NCBI GenBank assembly: GCA_026008535.1
Contig: BRKX01000004.1
Location: 56,366,501-56,430,500 of the forward strand
DNA length: 64,000 nucleotides
Source: Perilla frutescens
Lineage: Eukaryota > Streptophyta > Magnoliopsida > Lamiales > Lamiaceae
Reading direction: 5' to 3'
Of this stretch, positions 12,467 to 23,785 are shown piece after piece (the stretch's first letter is position 1; the number at the start of each line of letters is the position of its first letter). Below the pieces are notes generated by a model. That model did not search any database and was not told the DNA's origin. It saw only the letters and a list, made by a program, of their open reading frames with translations. The position numbers were made by a program, and so were the translations under genes.

Positions 12467-12960
12467 TGTTTAGTGTATATTTGTCCTATTTTATCATAGG
12501 AATTTTGTATCTTTAGTAGGTGTTTCTCCTTTGTTTTTGTGTGATTTTTATGTTATTTCCTTCACTTTTGCTCTTTTGGTGAGTCGTGTAGATTTGCATA
12601 ATATCTTGAGAAAATGGAGGATAAATGAATGTAAAATTTGAGGGATTCAAGATAATGGGAAGATAGAGAATTGAATAAGGAGCGCGTGGCAAGTTGAATC
12701 GGGTCAAGCGGCCAAGAAACGAGGGAGAACGAGCCAAAACCGTGGAAGCTGCCGAAGACAGATTTATCAGGGTGCGCGACCGCGCGACTCCCCTCTCGGC
12801 CAAGAGACCCCGCGAGCGCGCGGACTCCCGCGGGCGTGCGGCCTCCGAGCCCTGCGGGCGCACGGGGTGCGTTCCAGCCCAGTTTTTTACGCAAATTTTG
12901 TCCGATCTTTCCCTAACCACTACACCTTTTTGACTACCACCTCCCATCTCACCTACTCTC

Positions 12961-13000
<40 letters not shown>

Positions 13001-14117
13001 AAATAAGAGGATTTCTCCCCAATTATAAAAGGGGGAGGCTTCTCCAACACATCATCCACACACCCACCCCTCTCTCATTTTTTTCTTCTCTCCATCTTCA
13101 CCACTTCTTTCATCACTTTTTCACCACCACCACCGATCCAAAGAGGGAGAAAGGAGGAGGAGAAGAGGCAAGAGGGATAGATCTCAAGGAGGAAGGCCCG
13201 AGAAGAGGAGCCCGACATCAAGCCATCCGCGGAAGCTAAGCTTGGTGGAGGGACTCCGCTTTGATGATGGCCCGAGAAGAGGGATCCGACTTCAAGCCAT
13301 CCGCGGAAGCTAAACTTGGACGAGGAGGCTCCGATTTGGTATTTGTTTTCCTTTTAGCTTTAGCCCATTTGTGGGGATTTGTCCCAAGACTCTCGAGACA
13401 ACAAACAATATTGTATAAGTTGTATGGATTTTATCTTTTGGTTGTTGAATAAATGACTTTTATGATGTTTATGTTGTTTTGAGCATGGTGTTGGGCGAAT
13501 TTCTACATTAGGGGATGGATAATCGATTTGGTTTTGATCTTTGCTTGTTATTGTTGGTTGTTGTTGTTGGAATCGTGCTTTTTTATGTTTAGGTACTTGA
13601 TCACTACTTGGACATTGATAGGATTTAGAGGAGTCTTGATTGTGAATCTGATCCGGAAATTGGTTCCTTCAACGTTAGGTGGATGGGGTTCCTAAACCTA
13701 ACATATTAATCTTGCTTGTACGGTATAGCTAAGAGAGGTTTAACGGATAGACGGTGACAGTAATTGAAGTTAAACTAATCGGAAGGGTCTATTGTATTTG
13801 TGAGAGTAACATTATCAACTTGAATAAAGCATAGTGATAAAACCATTGGGATAATCTACACCCTAATGCTCTTCTCATAATTCTATCCTCTATCTTTGTG
13901 TTTGGTGGTACAATTAGTTAATTTTACTTGCTTTAATTAGGTAGATTAGTATAACTTTCGTTCCCATTGTTTAGAATGTTTAGGATGTATTTCAATTTAT
14001 TGTGCTTGACAACAATTATGACATAGAAAGATAATCACCCACATGAAGCTTTCCTCGAGAGACACGACCCGAGTTAGCTCACCGCCCTACAATTGACCCC
14101 GTCCTATTACGGGAGTC
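12467..14117 (+). mobile_element. LTR A2, divergent subfamily A LTR with TATA box
   Basis: Starts TGTTTAGTGTATATTTG. The first 300 bp match LTR A3, including a CG-rich island at 12770-12870. The following part is different: a CT microsatellite at 12965-12998, then TATAAAAG at 13024-13031, a plausible core promoter. The 3' third is also diverged (GTGCTTGACAACAATTATG, CTTTCCTCGAGAGACACG). It ends at CCTATTACGGG and meets an inverted LTR after a 13-bp gap. It may be a recombinant between LTR variants. Confidence 0.7.
13024..13031 (+). promoter_or_regulatory. TATA box in LTR A2
   Basis: TATAAAAG followed by GGGG lies just after a CT microsatellite and a CG-rich stretch. The same TATAAAAGGGG string occurs on the minus strand at 20994-21004, also beside CG-rich DNA. 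This suggests a shared promoter architecture. It is sequence evidence only. Confidence 0.5.
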
Positions 14118-14130
14118 CGGATCCAAAATT

Positions 14131-15288
14131 TGTTTCGCGGTCCACAAATTTATTATTTATAATTCCGGTTTATGCTCGCTAGACGACTACTTAGGACCAC
14201 ACCCACAATTGAACGAGGTCTATTGTAGAAGAAATAAGCTTAACCCGAGTCGATCTCTCAAGGAAGACTTTATATGAAAGAATTATCTATAGACTACACA
14301 TGCTTTCGACAAAATGACTAAAATAAAATCTAAACATTCTAACACGGGGGCTAGGTGAGGATAATGCTAGGAATTTGAAATGGACAATAAAGCGAGATAA
14401 TTAAATGCAAGAACACAAATTTAAATTGAGATTAGAGGAAATAAGCTTGATTAAGGTATTAGGGTATATATTCTCTCAATGGTTTTATCACTATGCTTAA
14501 GTCAAGTTGATAATGCTATTCTTACAAATATGATAGACCCTTCCAATTACTTTAATTTCAATTCGTGTCACCGTCTATCCGTTAAACCTCTCTTAGCTAT
14601 ATCATACAAGCAAGACTAACATATTAGGCTTAGGAACCCCATGCACCTAACGTCGATGGAACCAATTTCCGGATTTAGATTCACAATCAAGACTCCTCTA
14701 AATCCTATCAATGTTCAAGTAGTGATCAATTACCTAAACATGAAAAAGCACGATTCCAACAACAACAATCAACAAGAACAAGCATAGATCGAAACCACAT
14801 CGATCCTCTACCCCCTAATAGAGAGATTAGCCACGAAACATGCTTAAAACAACATAAATACCATAGAAGAAAGTCATCTCATAAATCAAATGCAAATAAC
14901 TCAAACTTCTACAATATTAAGTATTCTTCAAGAGTTTTGGGACAAATCCCCACAAACATCCAAGAAATACAAAGAAAATACAAGAGAAACCTCCTCCGAG
15001 CTTAGCTTCCGCGGATGGCTCGTCGTCGGGCCTTTCTTGTTTTCCCTTCTCCTAGCTTGGCTTGGTTTCCTTCTTTTTCCTTTTCTTCTCTTTCTCTTGT
15101 GAAGGTGATGGTGGAAATGGTGAAGGAAAATGGTGTAGAGATTAGTGTATGTAGTGTGTGTGAAAAGAGAGAGAGAATGGAGAGAATGGTATGGGTGGTG
15201 TGGTGAGAGTGGAGTGAATGGAATGAATCATGTCCCCCCTCTTGATCCCCAAAATCTATATTCATAAGAGAGAGATAGAGTAGAGATC

Positions 15289-15341
<53 letters not shown>

Positions 15342-15957
15342 GGTGGTATGGTGATGGTGATGGATCATTAAATGCTAGAGGGATTTGGGGGGATTTGTTG
15401 GGGGGAAAAAGTCCACAAATGAGCTTAGGAGAAATTAATCCCTATCCCCTATTGCTTAGATTAGGGTGGCTCAAGAGTCTAGTTTCCAACATGCTACTAG
15501 ATGGAGGAAGAAGGAGATGTTCATTCTAGGAGAGGAGGCGAGAGACGAGTGTGGAATGGCGATGATCGGGCGAAACAGGGCAGGTTGCGTGCCCGCGGAA
15601 AGCCTGGCATGCGTGTGCCCGCGGGGTGCCTCCGCCGAGAGCAACCTTGCGCGGGCGCGGGCCTCGCGCGGCCGCGGAAGTTTCTTGGTCTTCATGGTGC
15701 GCGGCCGCGGGGCCTTTGGCTCCGCCTTCCGGGTGCATCTCTTCCGACCTATCTTCGCTCCATGCCACCTTATTACCTAAAAATCAAAATATTGCGTACA
15801 AAAGCTCAAGTTTTCCAAAACTTGGCTTATTCCACCATAAGAGCAGCAGAGAATAAAATCACACAAAACCTTTAGATAAACTAGAACAAAATACTAGAAA
15901 ATACAAATGAAACATACAAAATTAAGCAACAAAACACTTACAAATAAACACCAAAGA
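14131..15957 (-). mobile_element. LTR B2, subfamily B, inverted
   Basis: Read on the minus strand it runs from about 15957 (start CACCAAAG-side, first two bases mutated) to GGACCGCGAAACA at 14131. It holds a CG-rich island at about 15580-15740 and a GA microsatellite at 15292-15338. Beyond the LTR end, AATTTTGG (the first bases of a primer site of the TGGCGCC type) is left before the break at about 14122. Confidence 0.8.
15292..15338. repeat. GA microsatellite within LTR B2
   Basis: An uninterrupted GA run. It corresponds to the CT runs at 12965-12998, 23724-23804 and 28707-28748 in the other LTRs. Length varies strongly among copies and explains most LTR length differences. Confidence 0.95.
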
Positions 15958-15966
15958 ACTAAAATT

Positions 15967-17837
15967 TGTCTCACGGTCCAAATTTATACTTATATTTCCG
16001 ATTTATGCTCACTAGACACTACTTAGGACCACACCCGCAATTGGACGGGGTCAATTGTAGAAGTAATAATCTTAACCCGAGTCGATCTCTCAAGGAAGAC
16101 TTTATGTGAAAGAATTATCTAAAGACTACACATGCTTTCAACAAAACAACTAAAATAAAATCTAAACATTCTAACAAGGGGGTTGGATGATGATTATGCT
16201 AGGAATTTGAAATAAATAATAATGCAAGACAATGAAGTGCAAATACAGAAAGTAAATCGAGATTAGAGTAAACAAGTTGGATTAAGGTATTAGGGTGTAG
16301 ATTCTCTCAATGGTTTTATCACTATGCTTAAGTCAAGTTGATAATGCTATTCTCACAACTAAAATAAACTCTAAACATTCTAACACGGGGGTTTGATGAT
16401 GATTATGCTAGGAATTCGAAACGAACAATAAAGCAAGATAATTAAATGCAAAAACACAACTAAAGTCGAGATTAGAGGAAATAAGTTTGATTAAGGTATT
16501 AGGGTGTAGATTCTCTCAATGGTTTTATCACTATTCTTTATTCAAGTTGATAATGCTACTCTCACAAATACGATAGACCCTTCCAATTAGTTTAACTTCA
16601 ATTACTCTCACCGTCTATCCGTTAAACCTCTCCTAGCTATATCACACAAGCAATATTAACATATTAGGCTTAGGAACCCCATCCACCTAACGTTGAAGGA
16701 ACCAATTTCTGGATTTAGATTCACAATCAAGACTCCTCTAAATCCTATCAATGTTCGAGTAGTGATCAAGTACCTAAACATGAAAAAGCACGATTACAAC
16801 AATAACAATCAACAAGAACAAGCATAGATCAAAACCACATCGATCCTCTACCCCCTATTAGAGAGATTAGCCACTAAACATGCTTAAAACAACACAAATA
16901 CCATAGAAGAAAGTCATCTCATAAATCAAATGCAAATAACTCAACTTCTACAATATTAAGTATCTTTCAAGAGTTTTTGGGATAATTCCCCACAAACATC
17001 CAAGAAATACAAGACAATACAAGATAAACCTCCTTCGAGCTTAGCTTTCGCGGATGGCTCGTCATCGACCTTCTCGTCTTCTCTTCTTCTTGCTTGGCTT
17101 GCCTCCCTTCTTCTTCCTTTTCTCCTCTTCTCTCTTGTGAATATGATGATGGTGGAAATGGTGAGGGAAAATGGTGTAGAGATTTAGTGTGTGTAGTGTT
17201 TGTGAAAAGAGAGAGAGAATGGAGAGGATGGTAGAGATGATGGAGTGGTGAGAGTGAATTGAATGAATGAATGGGATGGTAGTGGTGATCCTTCCCAAAA
17301 TCTATTAGAGATATGAGAGAGGGAGGAGAGATACGATAGATAGAGAGAGATGATAGATGAATATGATGAGAGGTATGGTGGTAGGGGAGAGGTAAGGTGG
17401 TAAGATGATAAAATACGAAACAGGGCAGGTTGCGCGCCCGTGGAAGGCCTGGCATGCGCGCACCCACGGGGCGCTCTGCGTCTGTGGGGTGTCTCCGCCG
17501 AGAGCACCCTCACGCGGGCGCGGGCCTCGCGCGGCCGCGGAAGTTGCTTGGTCCTCATGGTGCGTGGCCGCGGGGATTGCGCAGCCACGGGGCCTTTGGC
17601 TCCGCCTTCCGAGTGCATCTCTGCCGGCCTATCTTCGCTCCATGCCACCTCATTACCTAAAAATCAAAATATTGCGTACAAAAGCTCAAGTTTTCCAAAA
17701 CTTGGCTTATTCCATCGTAAGAGCAGCAGAGAATAAAATCACACAAAACCTATAGATAAACTAGAACAAAATACTAGAAAATACAAATGAAACATACAAA
17801 AGTAAGCAACAAAACACTTACAAATAAACACCAAACA
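15967..17837 (-). mobile_element. LTR B3, subfamily B, inverted, complete ends
   Basis: On the minus strand it begins TGTTTGGTGTTTATTTG at 17837, directly after the polypurine motif (17839-17851 as CTCCCCCACACTT). It ends GGACCGTGAGACA at 15967. About 209 bp near its 3' end are tandemly duplicated (16150-16358 and 16359-16565). Only nine bases (15958-15966) separate it from LTR B2. A CG-rich island lies at about 17420-17620. Confidence 0.85.
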
Positions 17838-19044
17838 ACTCCCCCACACTTAGCTCTTTGCTTGTCCTCAAGCAAATAAGAAATTAAAAATATGAATCAA
17901 GAAGGAAATATTCTCAAGGTGATCATGTAATTGACAATTTGCATGGTTCCCACAAAAGCATTCATTATCCAAGAATGTGAACACAATAGATAATCAAGTG
18001 AATTGCTTGTCCTCTCAAGTCTAGGAAAAACACGTTAGCCCAAATTCACTAAAATTACATCCCCACAAATCACATCCATACTTATTAAGATACTTACAAA
18101 AATCAACAAGGGGATTGCAAACACAGGACAAGGATCATTAGGTCAAATCATCGAGCATAATCGAGCTTCCTAATGTGGTTTTCCATACTCATCATGCAAC
18201 ACGTGAAAGGTTTTGACACACACATGAGAGGAGTAGAATCCGGAATGCAATCCCATTTATTTACACAATTTCATGGGGGAAATGGATCAAAAATCACAAG
18301 GTAAAACCATAAGGAGGAAATCCCTAGTGTCCTTGTGTGGTTTCCCATACTCATAGTCGAATAAATCAACTAGAGGAGTAGAGATCCTTATTTTCCCCTC
18401 TTTTTTTTTCTTTTTCTCTTTTTTTTATATATATATCGTAAATACGAAGATAAGTGATTAAGGGGAGTAATTTTCAAGAACAAGGCCAAACATGCTTCCT
18501 ATTCTTTCAAGGGCAAGACTCTTCAAATCAAACATCAATTTGTGATCACATTCAAAAATAATTCATGTAAGAGAGTGAAACCACAGAACAATTCATTCAT
18601 TCATGAACAACTTGAAAATAATTCCTTGAAGATTCATATAAAATTTTTTCAAATTTGACCATCGGGCAAGGCAAAATACTAAGTGGGAGAATCACAACAT
18701 ACCTAGATAACAAAAACCACATACTCAACATCAATATGATCAACAAAAGATTCACTTAAACGATAAAACAACATGAACAACAAAACAACGAAATGCAAAA
18801 CACAACATAACAAGCTCTCCCCCACAATTAAAACATGCATTGTCTTCAATGGATGAAAACAAGATGCAATAAGAGAATAGGGAAGTGGAACACATTACAA
18901 TTCGTAGTAGACCGGCAACTGGCGCTGGTTCCTATAAAACATACGAAAAAAACAACCAACGAACAACTGAAAGGGGTGAACTGAAACAATAACAATACGT
19001 ACATGAACACAGAAATAAAAAGTACACAAAAACATAAAAGAACT
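17838..19044 (-). other. Subfamily B 3' non-coding region, inverted
   Basis: Minus-strand counterpart of 8434-9636. The polypurine motif next to the LTR is intact (17839-17851). The internal one next to ORF1 has one change (CTCCCCCACAATT, 18816-18828). No genes. Confidence 0.75.
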
Positions 19045-20537
19045 TCACTGCTCTGGTTGATCATAAGGTGGTGGTAGAGGCTGTGGGTAAGGATATGAGA
19101 TCGTCCAGTTGTTCCAGCTTTCCTCGAGGGCCGTCATCCTCTCGTCATGCCTATCGAGGCGACCATAGATGTCCTGCCTCATGTCGCCAACATCCTGACG
19201 GAGGGATCCCAACTCTTGGGAAAACTCACCCATAGAAGCATCGAATCGATCTTGGAATTGCCCTATGGTGTTGCTGTAGGACTGCTGGAACTGGCCCATG
19301 GAGGTATCAAAGTGCTGCTGAAATTGGCCCATGGAGTCGGTGTAGTTCTGCTGGAAGCTGTGCTGGAACTGCCCCATGGTGGTGTCGAAGTGGTCTTGGA
19401 AGGACTGCCAATCAGCCTGTGGCATCTGATACCCATGCTGGGGCATCGTGGAGGGATAAGGCGGCGGCTGGTAGTGAGTCTGTTCATCCTGATCATTGTC
19501 TTCGTCTCCCTGATCCTCTTCCCCTTCTCCTCCCTCATCTGCGTCCTCATTCTCCTCTTCTCCTTCATTCTCTTCATCGTCCTCATCATCATCATCATCA
19601 TCACGTGGGGCTGAAGAGGAGCCGGCCTCCCTGTAGCGTCTGAGAGCCTCACGCTGAGCATTCATAAGTTTGGAGATGCAAGGACGATCAGTGTGAGGAA
19701 CCAGTCTCCGTGAATCCAGTATAAGCTAGGCTCGCTTGAGCTCATCCACAGTGATCAAATACTCCTTGACCTTGCTCTGTCCGGCAAGGATGGCACTTGT
19801 GGCTGGAAGTAAGCCGAGCTTGACAGCAAGAGCGGTGATGAAAGTACAAAAGGAGGGATGCATCTTGGTGTGTCGAGTCATCTGCTGGATAGCGGTCCAG
19901 ATGAAATAGGACAGGCAGACTTTAGTATTGTGGAGAGCACACCAAAGAAGATACACCTCAGTGGCATTGACCTTGTTGGCTTGTTCATTCCTAGAGATCG
20001 AGTAGACAAGGAACTTGTGCATGATGACCAGGGCCGGGTCGCGAATGAAACCAGTGGGTGTCCCCTGAGGATCCCAATTACTGAAACCGGTAAACTCGTG
20101 CCAGGCAGCAGCCATGTTAAAGTGGTTGGCCTCTCTCTGGGCTCAGTTGTCGAAAACCCAAAATACGACTTCATTCTAGCCAATGTCTCCTCAAATTCTT
20201 CTCCCATCATACAAAATGTAATCTTTGAATTTGTAGAATCAAGCTGGAATGTAACCAAGAACTCAAGGCACAACGGGTTCAAGCCAACATACTTCAATTT
20301 AGAAAATTTATCCAAAGTTAACACCTTCAAGTAGCTTTCCACTTTCCCATCAATTTTCAATGATTTCAACCAATTCCAATCAAGATAATGGGGAGAGGTA
20401 ATCTCATAGTCAGTAAAAGCTTGATACCGGTTACCTTCGGTGTGGGTACGAACAGTGAATGGGCACCAATAGAGCTCTTGGATATTCTCGTCTCCCTCTT
20501 GGTGGGAAGATGACGGATTCTTTGTCCGGGGCAGCAT
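19045..20537 (-). pseudogene. Athila ORF1-like protein, copy 2 (longest, one frameshift, one stop)
   Basis: The only copy with its N-terminal part. I place the start at 20535-20537 (MLPRTKNPSSSHQ), before the conserved region; an in-frame ATG at 20678 would add a GC-rich, low-complexity leader and is less likely. Expected length is about 498 codons. Domains in order: an ELYWCPF / LDWNWLKSLK region, a KYVGLNPLCLEFLVTFQL-type domain, the AWHEFTGFSNWDP to FITALAVKLGLLP domain, a GQSKVKEYLITVDELKRA segment, the acidic tract, hendecad repeats, and a proline-rich tail. Breaks: a one-base deletion near 20128 and TAG at 19726-19728, where other copies have CAG. No pol accompanies it. Confidence 0.85.
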
Positions 20538-21057
20538 GACTGAGCAAGGTGAAATGGACTCGAGTTGAGAAGAAGTGGGAGGACGAGCAAAGACGCGCGG
20601 AGGGGCGCAGCCAGCTGGCGCGCGGTCGCAGGCGTAATAGGCACGGGCGCGCGCGGCCGTGGGAGGGTGCGCGGTCACGGGCTCTTGCTGACGCGTGCGC
20701 GGCCGTGGAGAGTTGCTTGGTCGCGGAGTTGCTGACGGAGCCGGGCGTCGTCTACGGCGGCGGTTGAGCGCGACGGCGGTGAGCGGCGGTTGGAAGCAGA
20801 TAGTCCGCGGGCGCGGAGTTCCGACGCCGTCGCTGTGACGGGGGTCGTGACGTGGAGAGGAGGATGCTTGAGCTGTAATTTACTGAAATTGGAGTTTTGT
20901 AGAAGAAGGGGATTTTTTGTGATAGATGGAGAGGGTGGAGAAGTCCAAAAGCGGTGCAAGGATGGAGTGGAGTAAGGTTCCAAAATGAGTGGTCCCCTTT
21001 TATACTGTGTGGGGCGCGCGGCCACGGGGCGCGAGGGTCGCGCGCCCGCGGGACTCC
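20538..21057 (-). promoter_or_regulatory. CG-rich promoter-like region upstream of ORF1 copy 2
   Basis: Read toward ORF1, a CG-rich block (21005-21055) is followed by TATAAAAG (20997-21004), then a pyrimidine-rich leader and a second CG-rich block (20575-20850) ending at the ORF1 start. The layout matches the CG island plus TATAAAAGGGG of LTR A2, so this is probably an LTR-derived or leader promoter. ORFs found here on both strands are GC-driven and not recognised. At 21058 it is joined head-on to ORF1 copy 3 on the opposite strand. Confidence 0.45.
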
Positions 21058-21781
21058 AATCAAGGAGAATTTGATCACTGTGGATGAGCTCAAGCGAGCC
21101 CAGCTTATCCTAGATTCACGGAGACTGGTTCCTCACACTGATCGTCCCTGCGTCTCCAAACTTATGAATACTAAGCGTGAGGCTCTCAAACGCTACAGGG
21201 AGGCCGGCTCCTCTTCAGCCCCACGTGATGATGATGATGATGAGGACGATGAAGAGAACGAAGAAGAAGAAGAGAATGAGGACGCGGATGAGGGAGGAGA
21301 AGGAGAAGAGGATCTGGGAGACGAAGACAATGATCAGGATAAACAGGCTCACTACCAGCCACCACCTTATCCCTCCACGATGCCCCAGCATGGGTATCAG
21401 ATGCCACAAGCTGATTGGCGGTCCTTCCAGGACCACTTCGACACCACCATGGGGCAGTTCCAGCACAGCTTCCAGCAGAACTACACCGACTCCATGGGCC
21501 AATTTCAGCAGCACTTTGATACCTCCATGGGCCAGTTCCAGCAGTCCTACAACAACACCATGGGGCAATTCCAGGATCGATTCGATGCTTCTATGGGCGA
21601 GTTTCGCCAAGAGTTGGGATCCCTTCATCAGGACGTTGGCGACATGAGGCAGGACATCTATGGTCGCCTCGATAGGCATGATGAGAGGATGACGGCCCTC
21701 GAGGAAAGCTAGAACAACTGGACGATCTCATATCCTTACCCGCAGCCTCTACCACCACCTTATCATCCACCAGAGCAGTGA
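21058..21781 (+). pseudogene. Athila ORF1-like protein, copy 3 (C-terminal half, one stop)
   Basis: Begins abruptly at the segment encoding KENLITVDELKRAQLILDS and is joined upstream to inverted CG-rich DNA. It keeps the acidic tract (about 21225-21340), the MGQFQ hendecad repeats (about 21450-21600), the GDMRQDIYGRLDRHDER segment and the end at TGA 21779-21781. The only in-frame stop is TAG at 21710-21712, where sisters have TGG. It is the nearest relative of copy 5 by arrangement, since both run into a subfamily A 3' region and an A LTR. Confidence 0.82.
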
Positions 21782-23029
21782 AGTTCTTTTGTATTTTTGT
21801 GTACTTTTTATTTTTGTGTTCGTGTGCGTATTGTTATTGTTTCAGTTCACCCCTTTCCGTTGTTCGTTGGTTGTTTTTGTCGTATGTTTTGTAGGAACCT
21901 GCGCCTGTTGCCGGTCCTCCTCAATTTTCATAATGTTTTTTCTTCCTTTTATTTCTTGCATTGAGGACAATGCATGATTTAAGTGTGGGGGGTGAACTCG
22001 TGTTTTATGTTTTTATGGTAGTATTTTTGATTTTGTTGTTTTATGTTAAATTTCAAAAATTTTATTGTGAAAATTGTTATGTGTCGTTTTTGTTTTGCTT
22101 TGATTATCTTTTATTGGTGGATACCCGCACTTAGCATGATTTGTCTTGTCTAATTGCCAAACTTGATTATTTGGAATATGAATCTTCAAGTGATTATTAT
22201 TAAGATGTTCATGTTGCATGAAATCATTCCCATTATTTAATTGTAGAATGTAAGTTGTCTTGAGAATGATTATATTTACATGATTTGTGTTGTGGGGTCT
22301 CGTCCTCTAAGAATTTGAAGGCTTGATTCATTCTCTTGTCAAATGTGTCAATTATGCTTGAGAAAAAAAAATCATTCTCTTCTCTAACTTTCTATCATGT
22401 ATTTTATATAAAAAAAATGAATGAAAAAATGAATGAAATAAATGTATTTTGAAATAAGTGAGGATAATAAGGATTTCTGTTCCTCTAGTCGTTTAATCGA
22501 CTATGAGCATGGGAAACCACACAAGGACACTTGGGATTTTATCCCCAAGGGCTAAACCTTGTGAATTTTGATCCATATTCTCTCGTTTAATTGTTGTAAT
22601 AAACGGGATTGCATTTTGGATTCTACTCCTATCATGTGTGTCGTTCCTTTGAATCTATCCATGATGAGTATAGAAAACCACGTTAGGAAGCTCAGCTTAT
22701 CCCGATGATTTCACCTAACGAATTATATCCTTTTGGTGCATTCCTGTATTATTTTTGGAATAAAGTGTGGGGGAGTTAGTGAGAAGAATGTTCTATAGGA
22801 AAATTGTTGCATTTTGCCTTGAGAACATCTTGCCTTCTTATTCTCATTGGACGAGCCACATGCTTTGTTTTATAAATGTTATCATTCTCTCCGATGATAC
22901 ACTTTCTAGTTTGGAATAATGTGGAATGTTCTTGTATGCATGATCTTCTTGGGGGCAATTCCTTCTTTCTTCATATCTTGAATGATTTTATTTGCTTGAG
23001 GACAAGCAAAAGGTTAAGTGTGGGGGAGT
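21782..23029 (+). other. Subfamily A 3' non-coding region, full
   Basis: Carries three related motifs: TTGAGGACAATGCATG with AAGTGTGGGGGG at 21981, AAGTGTGGGGGAG at 22763-22775, and the one at the LTR border, 23016-23028, preceded by TTGAGGACAAGC. No genes. Confidence 0.75.
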
Positions 23030-23720
23030 TGTTTAGTGTATATTTGTCCTATCTTATCTTAGTAGTTTAGTATCTTTCGTATGTATTTTTCCTTTGTTTT
23101 TGTGTGATTTTCATGCTATTTCCTTCACTTTTGCACTTTTGGTGAGTTGTGTAGATTTGCACAAGATCTTGAGAAAATGGAGGATTAATGACTACAAAAT
23201 TTGAAGGATTCAAGACAATGGAAAGGTAGAGAATCGAATAAGGAACACGTGGCAAGTTGAATCGGGTCAAGCGGCCAAGAAACGAGGGAGAACGAACCAA
23301 AACCGTGGAAGCTGCTGAAGACAGAATTGTCAGAGTGCGCGGCCGCGCGTCCCTCTCGGCCAAGAGGCCCCGCGAGCGCGCAGTTCCTGCAGGCGCGTGC
23401 ACCTTTGCACCCTGCGGGCGCGCGGCGTCCCACCGGCGCGCGAGACACTCTGTTTTGCCGATTTGCCCTGTCTTGCACTCTTTTCTCGCCTCTTCTTGGT
23501 TTGGCAACTAGTAACAAGTACCCTATCGTTCCTCCTCCATCTTTTGGCATGACACTTGAGCCTCCCTAATCTAAGCCATAGAGGAATATGGATTAATCCA
23601 CCCTAAACCTAGCTTTGGATTTTTCTTCCACAAAAACCTCCCCAAATCCCTCTCACATTTAATGCTCCATCACCCTCACCTTACCACCACCTTTTCTCTC
23701 TCCTACCACCATACCTTTCA

Positions 23721-23785
<65 letters not shown>

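Noticed and set aside
13261..13452. 63-codon plus ORF (MMMAREEGSDFKPSAEAK)
   Set aside because: Lies inside LTR A2; the start is a duplicated GCCCGAGAAGAGG phrase and no homologue is recognised.
21215..21679. Long minus-strand ORFs opposite ORF1 (about 153 codons in each copy, also 7870-8331, 26272-26736, 30024-30512)
   Set aside because: Shadow frames of the ORF1 acidic and repeat regions; conservation follows the sense frame.
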